A stretch of DNA of 64,000 bases from Aurelia coerulea (taxonomy: Eukaryota; Cnidaria; Scyphozoa; Semaeostomeae; Ulmaridae), in NCBI GenBank assembly GCA_039566865.1, contig CM076954.1:7262001-7326000 (forward strand), read 5' to 3'. Positions 43,806 to 54,546 of this stretch are shown here, one piece after another. A program made the position numbers and the translations under genes. A model generated the notes under the pieces. That model was not told the origin of the DNA. It saw only the letters and a program-made list of their open reading frames with translations, and did not search any database. Within the stretch, counting starts at the first letter, position 1; each line of letters begins with the position of its first letter.

Positions 43806-44338
43806 GATGTTGAAATACTCCAAAGAGCATCTCCCTCTTCTCACAATAAAACGCATGTATAAAAGTCTTGTAGAACCATATTTTAGATATTGCTGCCCTG
43901 TATGGGGAAGCTGTGGCTCCACAGTAATAAACGAACTACAAAACTTCAAAATCAGGCTGCAATAATAGTTACTAACAGTAGATATGATGCTTCTGCAAAG
44001 CCTATCATCAAGAAACTTGGAAGGCAAACTGTTAGTGAAAGTATTCAAATGGATACTTTGAGCATGGTATACAAATCTATCAATGATCTGGCTCCCACTT
44101 ACCTTACAGAAATGTTCTCAAGACTCTCGAATACATGTAAGAGAGAATTACGCAATACTAGATCTGCAAATTTAGAAATTCCCATGCGAAAATCTGCAAA
44201 TGGCCAAAAATGCTTCTTATTTTAAATTTACATGTAAATTTAGATAGTTTCTTTTCGTTTGTAAGTTTTTTAACAGGGTACATTGTAAAACAGTATAACT
44301 GAATGTTTTACCCTGTATAAATATTATAAAATAAATAA
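43806..44338 (+). pseudogene. Family A-related RT C-terminal fragment
   Basis: MYKSLVEPYFRYCCPVWGSC, then (frame change near 43925) LQNQAAIIVTNSRYDASAKP, TLSMVYKSINDLAPTYLTEM and LRNTRSANLEIPMRKSANGQ. The copy is diverged and frameshifted. The 3' UTR ends with an AAATAAATAAATAAG tail. 43481-43805 upstream has no gene; a tRNA B-box-like string on the minus strand near 43520 is noted separately. Confidence 0.75.
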
Positions 44339-44388
44339 ATAAGATTGACGAAAGAACAACTTGTTGATATTGACAAGTCGGTTACTAT

Positions 44389-46945
44389 GACCCCGTTTAT
44401 ACGGTAGTGGATCACGTTTGATCCGATACAAAAAAGCATTGCGGATCAGCCTCCCGTTTACACCAGCTCGAAGTGATCATTTCATTTCATTTTCATTTCA
44501 TTTCTTTTAAGGAGGGTTGCCCTTCAGCAGAAGCTGGTTTTCAAGGGGCCCTCCGATAAAACATTAATGACAATCTAACAGATATTCAAATTAAACTATA
44601 AAACCCTATTTACAAAATTCAAAACAAATGTACAATGATATTAAAAAAATTTAAAATAAAAAAGAAACCCCTGTTTTAAACAGTTTTCATAAAACTATAT
44701 AGAGAGGATTCCTGCTTTGACTGGGCTGAGAGGCTATTCCACAGTTTTGCACCTCTATACGAGAGACATCTCTGACCATTCGCTGACCTTTTCATTTCAT
44801 CGGTAATCTCAAGTCGGTCCCCGTATTACGTAGGCTATATGATGAGCATTGCAAATTCCGGGTGAAGACGTCACAGATGTATTGTGGAGCCAGTTCATTC
44901 ACGGACTTGAAGACCATTGTCTTAAATTCACCAGTAATCAGTTCGCCAACGGTCTTCCATCCCAGCCCTTCGAATAGAGGTCTGCTTGGGGCGTCAAAGC
45001 TGCTATTCGTAATAATCCTAGCAGCACGGTTTTGAAGTTTTTGCAAGTGACTAATTTCTGTCAAACCGGCGCAGCCCCAAACAGAAAAGTATCGAAAATG
45101 CGGCTCAACAACACCTCTGTAGAGCGTTTGCAAAGTTTCTTTCGGTACAAAAGACTTTGCATGTTTCAAAAAACAAACTGCCCTAGAGACCTTGGTAGAG
45201 ACTGCTTTGATTTGTTCTTTCCAATCCAAAGAGCAGTCAATTTGCACACCAAGGTATTTTGTCTTTTTGACAACATCGAGCTCATTGTCGCGTATCTTCA
45301 ATGTCAATTCTCTATTTTGACCTTTGAGAATGTTCTGTCTCTGCTTGGTGGAAATAAGCATGGAATGAGTCTTTGCTACATTCAACGAAAGCTTGTTGCC
45401 TTGCAACCAAGTATCCAATTTCTTGAGATCACTGTTAATAGCCTCATTCAGCCGAGTCAAATCGTGAGACTGGTAGCACAAACTGGTATCATCAGCATAC
45501 ATGGACACGCTAGAATCTTGGACAGCATATGTGGGAGATCATTAATGTAGATGAGGAAGAGAAGAGGGCCAAGACACGAACCTTGTGGGACACCAACATG
45601 ACTCTATGTCCCCAGTATTTGAATCGACACCATTAACTCTACAAAACCGTTTACGGTTGGATAGGTAGGATTTAAACCACGCAAGCTCACGCTGCTGTAC
45701 ACCATAAAGCTTGAGCTTTTTGCAGAGAATTTGATGATCTACAGTATCAAATGCCTTTTTGAGGTCAATGAACACTAGACCCACAAGCTTTCCAAGATCC
45801 ATTCCATTGTACCAGTCATCAGTATTTTTAAGCAAGCATGTTACTGTTCAATGAAGGCGCAAAAAGCCAGATTGGCCAGATGAAAAATGACCGTTATCAT
45901 TCATATACTGGTACAGCTGGTTTGTTATTAGTTTTGAGATAAGCGCCTTGAGATAACGGGCAAGACTGATATTGGTCGATAGTTAGACTTTTCAGTCTTG
46001 TCTCCATCTTTGAAAATTGGAGTAACTCTAGCTACTTTCCATGAGTCAAGAAAACGACTTCTTTCAATGGATGTATTAAACAAGAAAGCAAGCGAGTTTT
46101 CAATAAAAGGCAGCGCAAGCTTCAGAAAGTATCTAGAGATGTTGACAGTCCCAAAGATCTTTGCTGTTTTAACCGTGGCAAATGCATCCCTGATCTCCTG
46201 TACTTCAATAGTTCTGAAGTGGAATTTCGCCTTATGTTTGTTAATTTCATAGTCACCTGCAAGAAGGGGATTTGGGGCTGGATCAATTTTTCAGCAAAAT
46301 CCTTACCTACTGAGCAAAAGAAACTGTTCATTGCATTAGAAATATCTTTTTTGTGAACTGTTTCTGAACCAGACTCTTTGAGACAATCAATGTTGCTAGA
46401 CTATGATCTTTTGTTGAGCAGTTCATTGATTGCCTTCCATGACTCTTTCATGTTACCTTGACATGCAGAAATCTTATGAGTATAATATTGCTTCTTTAGT
46501 TGCACATTTAGGACAGTGACCTAATTGCGATCCGATACACTTCTGCTCTGCTATCCGCATCACTTTTGATCCTGCTACGAAAGCGAACTCGTTTTGTATC
46601 GGATGACTTTTGTATCGGATGACTTTTGTATCGGATCCCTCTTGCTCTTCGCCATGTAAACGCAAGTGATCCGCATCAATTTCATTACCACGGTATTTTC
46701 CATACACACGAGGTTTGATCATAATTGCAGTTTGTTTGAAATTTTGACGTTAAAAGGAAATCACTGAAAATCCGAGAAAATGTTGAATGTGACCTCTCCC
46801 TATTTCTATGGTGACTGCTGATCCGCTACCGTGTAAACGAGACCGTGATCCGATACAATTTTGATCCGCTACTGTGTAGACGGGAGGGTGATCCATAACA
46901 CTTTGATCCGCAACACTTTTGATCCGCTACCGTGTAAACGGGGTC
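44389..46945. mobile_element. MITE with GACCCCGTTTACACGG ends, split by B2
   Basis: GACCCCGTTTATACGGTAGT at 44389 mirrors CTACCGTGTAAACGGGGTC at 46945. GATCCGATAC, GATCCGCTAC and GTGTAAACG recur many times in the right part (46530-46945). No TSD was clear. The L2-like copy B2 occupies 44478-46508. Confidence 0.7.
44478..46508 (-). pseudogene. Family B (copy B2) L2-like retrotransposon, 5'-truncated
   Basis: The longest family B copy. It reads leftward from the endonuclease-RT linker (MNSFFCSVGKDFAEKLI), through VTPIFKDGDKTEKSNYRPIS, VFIDLKKAFDTVDHQILCKK, MYADDTSLCYQ, KKTKYLGVQID and SVWGCAGLTEISHLQKLQNR to LRNTGTDLRLPMK, 3' UTR and a (TGAAA)-type tail at 44478. Frameshifts near 46150, 45900-45840 and 45540 (PQG motif region) disable it. 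It provides the empty-site sequence for the ISL2EU insertion in B1. Confidence 0.88.
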
Positions 46946-46961
46946 TAACATTGTCAGAGAC

Positions 46962-47610
46962 ATGTATGCATTGTACACTACTACAACCAATCTTGTGATT
47001 TATTTACCTGGGAAGTATGGTGGTATTGGAGTGAAAAGAGTGTCCGATGTTTATCGGACTACAAGATTGGCATTTTTAGTCACGATGCTAAACCATCATG
47101 CACCACAGTTCAGAAAAATGGCTCGTGAGTCTTTGAGGCTGGATATGGACCAAAGGGGAGTACCACTGTCAGAGAGCAGCAATAACCTCCTTGGCTATGA
47201 CTTGAATTCTAATGGTTTTCTGAATACGAGAATGCGGTTTGGGTGGCAATCAGACTGGTCAGACATGTTACGATATGCTCGTAAATTGAGCGTTAAAGTG
47301 ATTTTCAGAAACGGAAAAGCAGAAATAAGTTACAACGATTTAACTCTGGAAGAAACCCCTAAATTTCAGAATAGACTTTTTTTGCATCACCATAGATAGA
47401 GATCTTCAGAAGAGCAAAAAACTTAGTATCCAAGGTCCTTTTCTTGGACTAAATGGCATTCAGATAAAAAAAGCATCTCATTCTATCTTTTACAACTGGA
47501 AGGTAAGCGATGATTTGGTCAGTTTTGCTATCAAAGCGCGTTTAAGTTTACTACCAACAAGTTTCACAACATATATTTGGAACAGAACAAATGATCCGTG
47601 TTGTCCCCTT
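46962..47610 (+). pseudogene. Non-LTR retrotransposon C-terminal fragment, unassigned clade F
   Basis: An open frame to 47399 reads YLPGKYGGIGVKRVSDVYRT, TRLAFLVTMLNHHAPQFRKM and RMRFGWQSDWSDMLRYARKL. After a stop/frameshift it continues SKKLSIQGPFLGLNGIQIKK, KARLSLLPTSFTTYIWNRTN and DPCCPLC, a Cys-rich end as in the C-termini of several non-LTR families. The type differs from families A-E. It is cut at about 47610 by the next fragment. An inverted scrap of the same sequence lies at about 48370-48408. Confidence 0.65.
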
Positions 47611-47611
47611 T

Positions 47612-47740
47612 GGTTTTTTTTAAAATTCAATTAAAACGTTTACATATAGAAAGTACTTAAGACACTACATATGTACAACACTACGAGGACGATGCCAGGG
47701 AGAGCAAAAGACAATGACAATTCCCTGGTCATTTCATAAA
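47612..47740 (-). mobile_element. C'-like 3'-UTR fragment
   Basis: Oligo-T-rich start followed by CACTACGAGGACGATGCC, GAGCAAAAGACAATGAC. It matches, in reverse, the 3' UTR of C' (43215-43260: GTCATTGTCTTTTGCTCC). Extreme 5' truncation. Confidence 0.65.
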
Positions 47741-47744
47741 AAAA

Positions 47745-48250
47745 CATCATGCAACTAAATACTATTAAATATAGAGCCCCATCGCCCTGTTCCAATACTC
47801 TGCAATATAGTTTGAAATCTGTCAGGTATGCAGGTGCGAAATCTTGGAACAATATTCCTACCATGATCAAACAGGCATATTCTTCAGTAAACTTCCGTCG
47901 TCAAGTTAAACTGCATTTGTTTTCCATCAACTACCAGTCGAAAGATTTTAGTGTTTTCAAATGATATCTTTCCGCAATTTGATTCTTTGCATATTTTTCC
48001 AATATAAACTATGTTATTTAAACTAAGGGGGTGCTCTCTCCTCGATTAGTCTATCTATTGAGAGAGCTCCTCCTATAAGAAATTCCCTACATGCAAATCC
48101 CCCCTCATCTTCTTGCATTGTGTTCGTTAATTGTATTTCATTAATATTTTAAGTCTTTTTGCAGTTTAGTTTTGAGTATATTTTGTGTTTTTTGTGAGAT
48201 TTGTATGTAGAGGAATTTTAAAATTAAAGGAATTGAACAGAATTGAACTG
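47745..48250 (+). pseudogene. L2-like fragment E, RT C-terminus and 3' UTR
   Basis: NTLQYSLKSVRYAGAKSWNN and FRRQVKLHLFSINYQSKDFS are the end of an RT protein (RYAGAKxWN landmark), followed by a 3' UTR with GGAGAGAGCTCC-like text and a tail TTGAACAGAATTGAACTG. The upstream RT is missing. Confidence 0.65.
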
Positions 48251-48408
48251 AAAAAGAAACCTTGAGTTACTTGGCCCAAGTAAATTTTATCGGAAAAGTT
48301 AATGCTAATGAAATACTCCTTATTTCATAGTTTAAAACATAGAAACGAGCTGTTTCTATTTTCAAAAGAAGCAAAATGGCCAATGCCATTTAGTCCAAGA
48401 AAAGGACC

Positions 48409-48624
48409 ATTTAGCGACCGTCTTCTGTAAAATCGTTGTCGGAAAACACAGCGATAAAGTCAATTTAGCGACCGTCTTCTGTAAAATCGTTGTCGGAAAA
48501 CACAGCGATAAAGTCAATTTAGCGACCGTCTTCTGTACAATCGTTGTCGGAAAACACAGCGATAAAGTCCATTTAGCGACCGCCTTCTGTAAAATCGTTG
48601 TCGGAAAACACAGCGATAAAATCG
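48409..48624. repeat. 54-bp minisatellite, four copies
   Basis: ATTTAGCGACCGTCTTCTGT starts at 48409, 48463, 48517 and 48571, an exact 54-base period. Copies differ at one to three positions only. It adjoins the inverted clade F scrap. Confidence 0.95.
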
Positions 48625-48639
48625 CGATATCTTCATTCC

Positions 48640-49900
48640 ATCGCCCCTGTTCCGATCACGCAAGCTCACGCATGAAATTCGGGCGGTATCACCGCGGAGG
48701 GCTCAAGAAAGCGCAGTTTCCAATTGAAATGGATGCCATACACATAACAAAATATATTTATCTCATGTTATCGTTTGATAAGTAACATTTTGACTCTTTA
48801 TTCGTTTAATGACACCAACCATAAGCAATTTACAATTGAAATTTACATTCTTTTACAAGATAACTGGCAACACTCTAGCATAGCCCCCTTCCCAACTTCA
48901 ATGCCCCTTGGAATTAATTCAAACTCTACCTCACCGCATCCAAAGTAAACAAAGCCCCCTGGTGAGGTTTCTTTGTTTATTTCACCTTCCAGCCCATCTC
49001 TTCATTGAGAGAGAATCCCAGATTCAAAGCCAAACCTCGTGATCGGAAGAGGGCGATCTGTAGCCTATCTGACTGCAGTTAGAACCTTACCCCGGCTGGG
49101 AAGCAGAAGATATTATGATCGAAATTTTTCTGTAAATATTCGCTTAGAGAGCTGGAGTAAAGTTTGAAATGTTTTGAATGCGGTTCTAGTAAACAATAGC
49201 AGAGAAACAAGAGAAAATACAATTGCTACAAGGAAACACGAAGTGAAAAATGGCGACTACTTGCGATTCCATCACAGGTAGGCCTCTTCCATCTTCCCAT
49301 ATCGCTGGATTCACACGCCAGAAAAAAGTAACCACGTCTCAACTTGAAGCTCATGGCGTCAGCAAAGTATTTTTTCGCGCGCTTTTTTAATCAAAGGACC
49401 CATTCCTCTTGCAATCAAACATCCTGAGATTGTACACCAAAACGCTCACAGGAGCCAGTGATTGGAACAGGGCGGTGGGGCTCTACAATTACAAAGAGCT
49501 ACATATAAACTATTAAGGATATATACTAGGATCTGTTTCACATTAGAGGTCATGGCTAGCACAGGTGATAATGCTGAACAGCAGGAACTCCGGCTGAGAA
49601 AACACCACCGACAACAACTGCCGCCGCTACTATTTCCCCTCCAGGGTCTCCACTGCTCAAAAAAATAGCACCTGTGCTGTCGTTTCAAGGTCCATAGTTC
49701 ACAATATTATGGATTTGAAAATTTCTGCCTGAACTCAAAATGTCTAGTTCGAGGTAGTTCCCTGTCATAAAAGCGCTCACAGCGCCCATTGGCTTTCCTG
49801 TTGAGACTGACGTCAATAAACATATAAAAAATATACAAGTCTGCAGTAAATCAGTGATGCCTGTACTCATTTTGTATTTCGTTTCGACTAAAACATACAA
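48640..49900. other. Intronic DNA, little recognised
   Basis: Contains a short family E-like inverted scrap at about 49455-49530 (CAGGGCGGTGGGGCTCTA). No gene, TIR pair or array could be supported elsewhere here. Confidence 0.45.
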
Positions 49901-50698
49901 GACATATAAATGCAAGAAAAACACATTCGTTAAACGTTTCGGCGTAAGCCTTCATCAATAATGACTTTTCAAAATCAGAAGGAGAATACATATCGATCTC
50001 GAAATTCAAAAACAATACAAACAATAGCCTAAGCGGGATCCTGCTTAATACAATATGTCGCAAAAGGTGTAGAATAGGGGTGTAGCCAAAGGCGGCAACA
50101 GGAAGATCAAAGAAAGCGCAGAGTTAAGAGCTGCTAAAGTCGGCGGCGGTGTCTGAAACAACGTGTGTAACAACAAAAAAAGCAATAGAAAGATCCAAGA
50201 GCGGATTGCAGAAAAGAGATCCCTAAAAAACAGCCTGTGTCCCTAACAAAAAGCTGAGCGCAAAAATCAAAACAACCAAACAACCAAAATGTAAACTAAA
50301 ATCAAATCTATGTATCAATCTGTCTAGTGTTTAATCCCTTAGGGGCAAAGCAATCCAGCCGATACTGCCAGAAGCTTTCCCGCATCCTATTTCCCCTCGT
50401 TAGCCTATCGATTATCTTTGTTCTACTATCCTTCAGAAACCCGTTTGGTGGCCTTCTCCAGTATAATGCCTGAAGAATTCCGCCTGGGGTACTGAGGCCC
50501 CCGAATTAAACTTTTACTGCACGCCTTGTAATTGTTAAACCTAAGCCTAAAAGGCGTGCAGGTGCTACCAACATATTGCACACCACAAACAGTACATTCC
50601 AACAAATACACAACATTTGACGAGTCACAATTAAACAAATAGTTTATCCTATGCTCCTGGCTATCTAACATACAAGACATATACACATATACATACAA
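49900..50698 (-). pseudogene. Penelope-like retroelement 3' part: GIY-YIG endonuclease and terminal repeat
   Basis: Read leftward from 50698: FNCDSSNVVYLLECTVCGVQ, YVGSTCTPFRLRFNNY is a GIY-YIG nuclease core (VYLLEC...QYVGST) with the Cys pair seen in Penelope-type elements. A frameshift near 50450 leads to FLKDSRTKIIDRL and ESFWQYRLDCFAPKGLNTRQ, the expected C-terminus, ending near 50318. The RT is absent (5'-truncated). Some 360 bases downstream on the same strand, TTGATGA-AGGCTTACGCC-GAAACG (49934-49960) is a hammerhead-like core, matching reports that Penelope-like elements carry such motifs. Confidence 0.75.
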
Positions 50699-50699
50699 T

Positions 50700-51070
50700 A
50701 GCTATAAACTAAGAGCTAGTTCAAGCCTACTGTCTAAAAAAGTAAAATTTGTAAGAAAAAAGTAAAAAATTAATAAAATGCCGAATGATTAAATACAGAT
50801 GTTTACAATGCCCTTAATATTTACAATGTCTTTTTTCTCGGTAAATACAGAGCAGAAAATTTAATATCAGCTCAAGAACCAAGCCTGTGCCACGAAAGGT
50901 CTGCATATTCTACAAATTAAATTCCTCTCCCCTCCAGGCTTTGATTTTGCTCTTGAAATTGGAGAGAGTATCCGACTGTTTTAGATCATTGGGAAGCCTA
51001 CATAACCTACACCCAAGAAACGATAGTGTCCCTAAGCCATAGCGCGCAGTGCGTGCTTGTGGCAAGGATA
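50700..51070 (-). pseudogene. L2-like fragment of type D
   Basis: On the minus strand the C-terminus LPQARTARYGLGTLSFLGCR, LPNDLKQSDTLSNFKSKIKA is followed by a 3' UTR nearly identical to those at 29.9-30.2 kb and 60.2-60.5 kb (CTGATATTAAATTTTCTGC, AGTAGGCTTGAACTAGCTC). It has small changes only. Confidence 0.75.
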
Positions 51071-51501
51071 GGTTATGGCAGCCCGCCCCTTAACCAATAA
51101 GAAACCGGTTTTTCAACCACTTAACCCATCAGAGACTGGTTTTGTTATTATGGCAAATAATATTTGGAGGCATAGGGTGCGGAAACTTTTCCCGTAATCA
51201 AGGCCCACATAAAACACCTTCTGATTTTCGACGGCATTGCTCTATTTCTTGCAAAAATAAATCAGCTAAATGTATGCCTGTGCGTGAATAAGCTCATCAT
51301 GCTGAGGTAGCTTTTCATCATGGAGTCTGATACTGTGTGTAGTAGCTAACATAAACCTAGTATGACGTATTTATATGTTTACCTGAGCTGCTCGCTTGGG
51401 CATTAGGGAAAATACGAATGTATTATCAATCACTTTGCTCTGGTTGAAACTAATCTTCGAAAGGTATTTAAGGTATGCTATATGGAAGATATCTCCGGTA
51501 C
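51071..51501. other. Intronic DNA after DHX9 exon, nothing recognised
   Basis: Holds the donor side of the 11.4-kb intron. No element ends identified. Confidence 0.5.
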
Positions 51502-51647
51502 CTCATCACTTTTCTGTTTCTTCGGTTGAAGCTGGCCAGGAGCGGCAGCCTCAATAGCACCCATATGAAATAGCTGGCGAACAAGGCTGAGGGAGCAGGA
51601 CTGAGCAGCTAGTTTCTTGTTTGAGCCTGCCTCGCGTCCTGTTATTG
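51502..51647 (-). CDS. DHX9: DHX9 (RNA helicase A) exon, second half of dsRBD2
   Basis: A 146-base exon: two bases completing a split codon, then 48 codons ([48 protein letters not shown]). The acceptor is TCTTCTTTTTAG (AG at 51649-51648) and the donor GATGAG|GTACCG. It matches human DHX9 [20 protein letters not shown] almost residue for residue; the NKKLAAQ motif is the RNA-contacting end of the double-stranded RNA-binding fold. The next exon (40012-40101) continues in phase 0. The first half of dsRBD2 was not found up to 64000, so the upstream intron exceeds 12.3 kb. Confidence 0.95.
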
Positions 51648-51956
51648 CTAAAAAGAAGACACACCAAAAGATTAGTAGAATTCATAAATAGACTTTCGCA
51701 ACATAAATCGACGAAATACACGAGTATTTGAGCCTGCAAAAACCTTTTGGGGCAACACACGTGACTTTTCTAGCATGAATAGTGTTATTATTTGCAAATT
51801 TACGCCTAAACCATCAAATTTCAATTTTAACGCTAAAATAAAAAAATAGATGACAAAAAACGTGTATCATTCGATTGATCATTTCTACATTGAACATTTA
51901 CATTAAACATTATACTGAACATTTCTAGTCACTTTCTCAAAGTAGGTATTGAGATT

Positions 51957-52754
51957 TTGGCTCCTTCACTTGCCCAACTCTTCACATTGTCTCTGTCCGT
52001 CGGCTGCTTCCCAGACAACTGGAAAACTGCTAACGTAGCTCCAATTTTTAAACAAGGCTCAAAAGATGATAGGTCAAATTATAGACCTATATCGGTGCTA
52101 CCTGTTGTCTCTCGTTTATTTGAAAAGCTTGTCGATAACCAGCTGTACGATTACCTTGACAAAAACAAGATGATTTTCTCTGATCAGTCAGGTTTTCGGG
52201 CCCTTCATTCGGTTCTCATGTCTCTGATAAAGTGCACGAACAACTGGTACTTAAACATTGATAAATGTAAATACACAGCTGTCGTTTACATAGACCTCAA
52301 GAAAGCTTTTGACACAGTTGACCATGATATTCTATTAAGGGAGCTTAACTTCTGTGGCTTGAAAGGAAAAGAACTTGGCTGGCTTCGCTCATATCTCACC
52401 AGAAGACGAAAATGCTGTAAGGTGAATGGGCGAATTTCCGCTACAGACAGTGTAACTTGTGGTGTACCACAAGGTTCATGTCTTGGACCACTTCTCTTTC
52501 TGATCTATATTAATGATCTACCTTATTGTTTGAAAAATTCCATTGTATCCATGTATACAGATTACACAAGCATTACTATGCCTCTGAATCTGTTTCGGAA
52601 ATTAATCAAGCAGTTTGCTGACTTAGAAGCTTTGAAAGGATGGCTTGAACACTATAAGTTGTCCTTAAACATTGCAAAGACAGAAGCAATGATTATAGGG
52701 AGTAATGGCAAACTTCGAAAAATTGACTCTGTTGATTCAACTAAACCACACCTT
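51957..52754 (+). pseudogene. A2 RT, left part
   Basis: Reads LAPSLAQLFTLSLSVGCFPD, NYRPISVLPVVSRLFEKLVD, VVYIDLKKAFDTVDHDILLR and GVPQGSCLGPLLFLIYINDL. The catalytic motif is damaged: MYTDYTSI instead of MYADDTSI. A 1-base deletion near 52573 and a 2-base deletion near 52614 restore frame between them, scrambling about 14 residues. It ends at the LTR insertion; the rest is at 59574-60165. Confidence 0.85.
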
Positions 52755-52964
52755 TGTATAAGCCTGTGTTGCCCAAAGACAGGGTTAGGCAATGAGGAGA
52801 CGATGTAACAACAACGATAATACGATAATACGATGTTTACATCGAACGTCAACGATGAGGAAAACGTTACTCAAAGATACTGAGTTCATACGTGTTCATT
52901 CATGAGTGAAACGTCAATGTCAAGAGACTGATGTCAAGGTGGCAGCTCCTAAGGTATCTCTTCA
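52755..52964 (-). repeat. 3' LTR (210 bp)
   Basis: On the plus strand TGTATAAGCCTGTG...GGTATCTCTTCA; same as 59359-59568. Confidence 0.95.
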
Positions 52965-52983
52965 TGCCCCCCCTTTCCTGACT
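52965..52983 (-). promoter_or_regulatory. Polypurine tract
   Basis: On the minus strand AGGAAAGGGGGGGCA directly precedes the 3' LTR, the usual primer for plus-strand DNA synthesis. Confidence 0.8.
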
Positions 52984-53010
52984 ACAGGCAGGTGATTAGC
53001 ATGGCTGTAG

Positions 53011-54546
53011 TCATTCATCGGTATAACGGTGGTATTGACCACGCATGACAGGTGACAGTACTCTACGTGGTCTGGCCGTTCTTGTACTCCGGCGTAACAC
53101 AACATTTTCAGTCTGCATCTCTGGAACTGGTGGTGGTAGCTCAGGTGGTTGGGGGGTTGGGGGTTGTTGCTGCGGGGGTGGTGTTGATGGTGGGAAAGGT
53201 GGGAAAGGTGGCGGCATTGGCTGTTGCAGTGGTGGAGGGGTTGGGGTGGCTGGTTCAGATGTCTGACTGTTTGCTGGTCTGGCCAGGGGCATGGGTGTCG
53301 AAAGTGGCAACTGGATGTATCGGGGTGTATCAAATTGTGGTGCAGGATTGTCTGCGGCTGCTGGCTGGCCTTTGCTTGGTGTTTTACGGGCAGAAGGTTC
53401 ACCGACTCTTCCAGTGGAAAGCGTTTCGGCACAAACAGGTACATCTGAGTGGGTATAATCGGAAATAGGTGGTGGTACTTCAGCTAGGTATGGGCGTTGG
53501 AGAATTGATGGGGGTGAGTCGGCAACTGGCATGATTTTCCGAAGAAAACGGCGATTACGCAGAGTGATCCTGTTACTCCCATCTACTTTAATCCTATATT
53601 GCCTGTTGTCTAGTGCTTCCACCACTCTACCGGTTTTTTCCCAGCGTTTTGGATGGTTGCCCACTTGGTTTTGGATCAAAACCGAATCACCAACGAGAAG
53701 TGGTTGCAATGGGCGTGTGTGTGTATTGTAGTGCTCTGCATTGCGCACATGGCGTTTGGCCATGGCCTTTTCTCTGAGCTCTCTTATGTCCTTCCACTGT
53801 GAGCGCACAGATAGTTGGTCACGAAGGGTAGGGAGGTGGTCTTTGATGGGCCTTCCGAACAACATCATTGCCGGCGATATGTTGACATCTTGAACTGGCG
53901 TGTTGCGGTGTATCATGAATGCCCTTGCTGTACGATCATGATTGAGACGTCCAGCAGAGTCAGTGTTGTCTAGTAGAATGCGTTTTGCGGTCTTCACTGC
54001 TAGCTCTGCACGCCCATTACTCTGAGCATAATATGCAGATGAAAGGCGTTGCCGGATTCCCCAGCAGTTGAGGAACTGCTGATATTCATGGCTTTGGAAG
54101 GGTGGTCCTCCATCAGATGCCTGCTCTTCAGGCGCTCCATAGGTGCAATACCATTCTCTCATGTGGTCACAGACTCTTTTCGCTGTTGGATCCTTCATAA
54201 GTGCCGCTTCCACCCAACCAGTGTACCGATCTGCAAAAATGAGATACTTGTTGCCACTGATTTCACAGAAATCAGTTACGGTGTACTGGAAGGGAAATTG
54301 TGGTGTGGGCGGCTCTGCCATTGGCTCTTTTGGTTGTGAGGGGGTTATTTCATTACATGCGTGACACTGAGCACGGGTTTGTCGCAGGTTGGCCTCTACC
54401 CCGGGCCAGAATAGTCTTTGTCGAGCATTGGCTAGCATTCCATTTACTCCTTGGTGTGCTGCATGTAGGCATTCTAGTACCTCAGCTCTCAGGGGACGGG
54501 GTATGAGGATCCTTTTATCCTTTAAAGATACTCCATTGATTGTGTA
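53011..54546 (-). CDS. Gypsy-type integrase and proline-rich C-terminus
   Basis: The element-derived part begins at about TINGVSLKDKR (54546). An HH-CC zinc segment (LHAAHQGVNGMLANARQRLF, then CHACNE) is followed by the DDE core: VTDFCEISGNKYLIFADRYT, SDGGPPFQS, NGRAELAVKTAK. A GPY/F-like region (KRWEKTGRVVEALDNRQYRI) and a long Pro/Gln-rich tail ending RRSTRTARPRRVLSP complete it. It inserts element cDNA into nuclear DNA. The frame is open throughout. Its natural connection to the RT frame is broken by the A3 insertion, so this copy's polyprotein cannot be made whole. Confidence 0.92.
   Translation of the reverse strand, partial: YTINGVSLKDKRILIPRPLRAEVLECLHAAHQGVNGMLANARQRLFWPGVEANLRQTRAQCHACNEITPSQPKEPMAEPPTPQFPFQYTVTDFCEISGNKYLIFADRYTGWVEAALMKDPTAKRVCDHMREWYCTYGAPEEQASDGGPPFQSHEYQQFLNCWGIRQRLSSAYYAQSNGRAELAVKTAKRILLDNTDSAGRLNHDRTARAFMIHRNTPVQDVNISPAMMLFGRPIKDHLPTLRDQLSVRSQWKDIRELREKAMAKRHVRNAEHYNTHTRPLQPLLVGDSVLIQNQVGNHPKRWEKTGRVVEALDNRQYRIKVDGSNRITLRNRRFLRKIMPVADSPPSILQRPYLAEVPPPISDYTHSDVPVCAETLSTGRVGEPSARKTPSKGQPAAADNPAPQFDTPRYIQLPLSTPMPLARPANSQTSEPATPTPPPLQQPMPPPFPPFPPSTPPPQQQPPTPQPPELPPPVPEMQTENVVLRRSTRTARPRRVLSPVMRGQYHRYTDE

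Noticed and set aside
49251..49280. ATGGCGACTACTTGCGATTC followed by ACAG|GTAGGC, looking like a first coding exon
   Set aside because: Only about nine codons, no downstream exon found and no conserved peptide; may be chance.
53045..53468. Gly/Val-rich plus-strand frames opposite the integrase tail
   Set aside because: Antisense shadows of the proline-rich integrase C-terminus.
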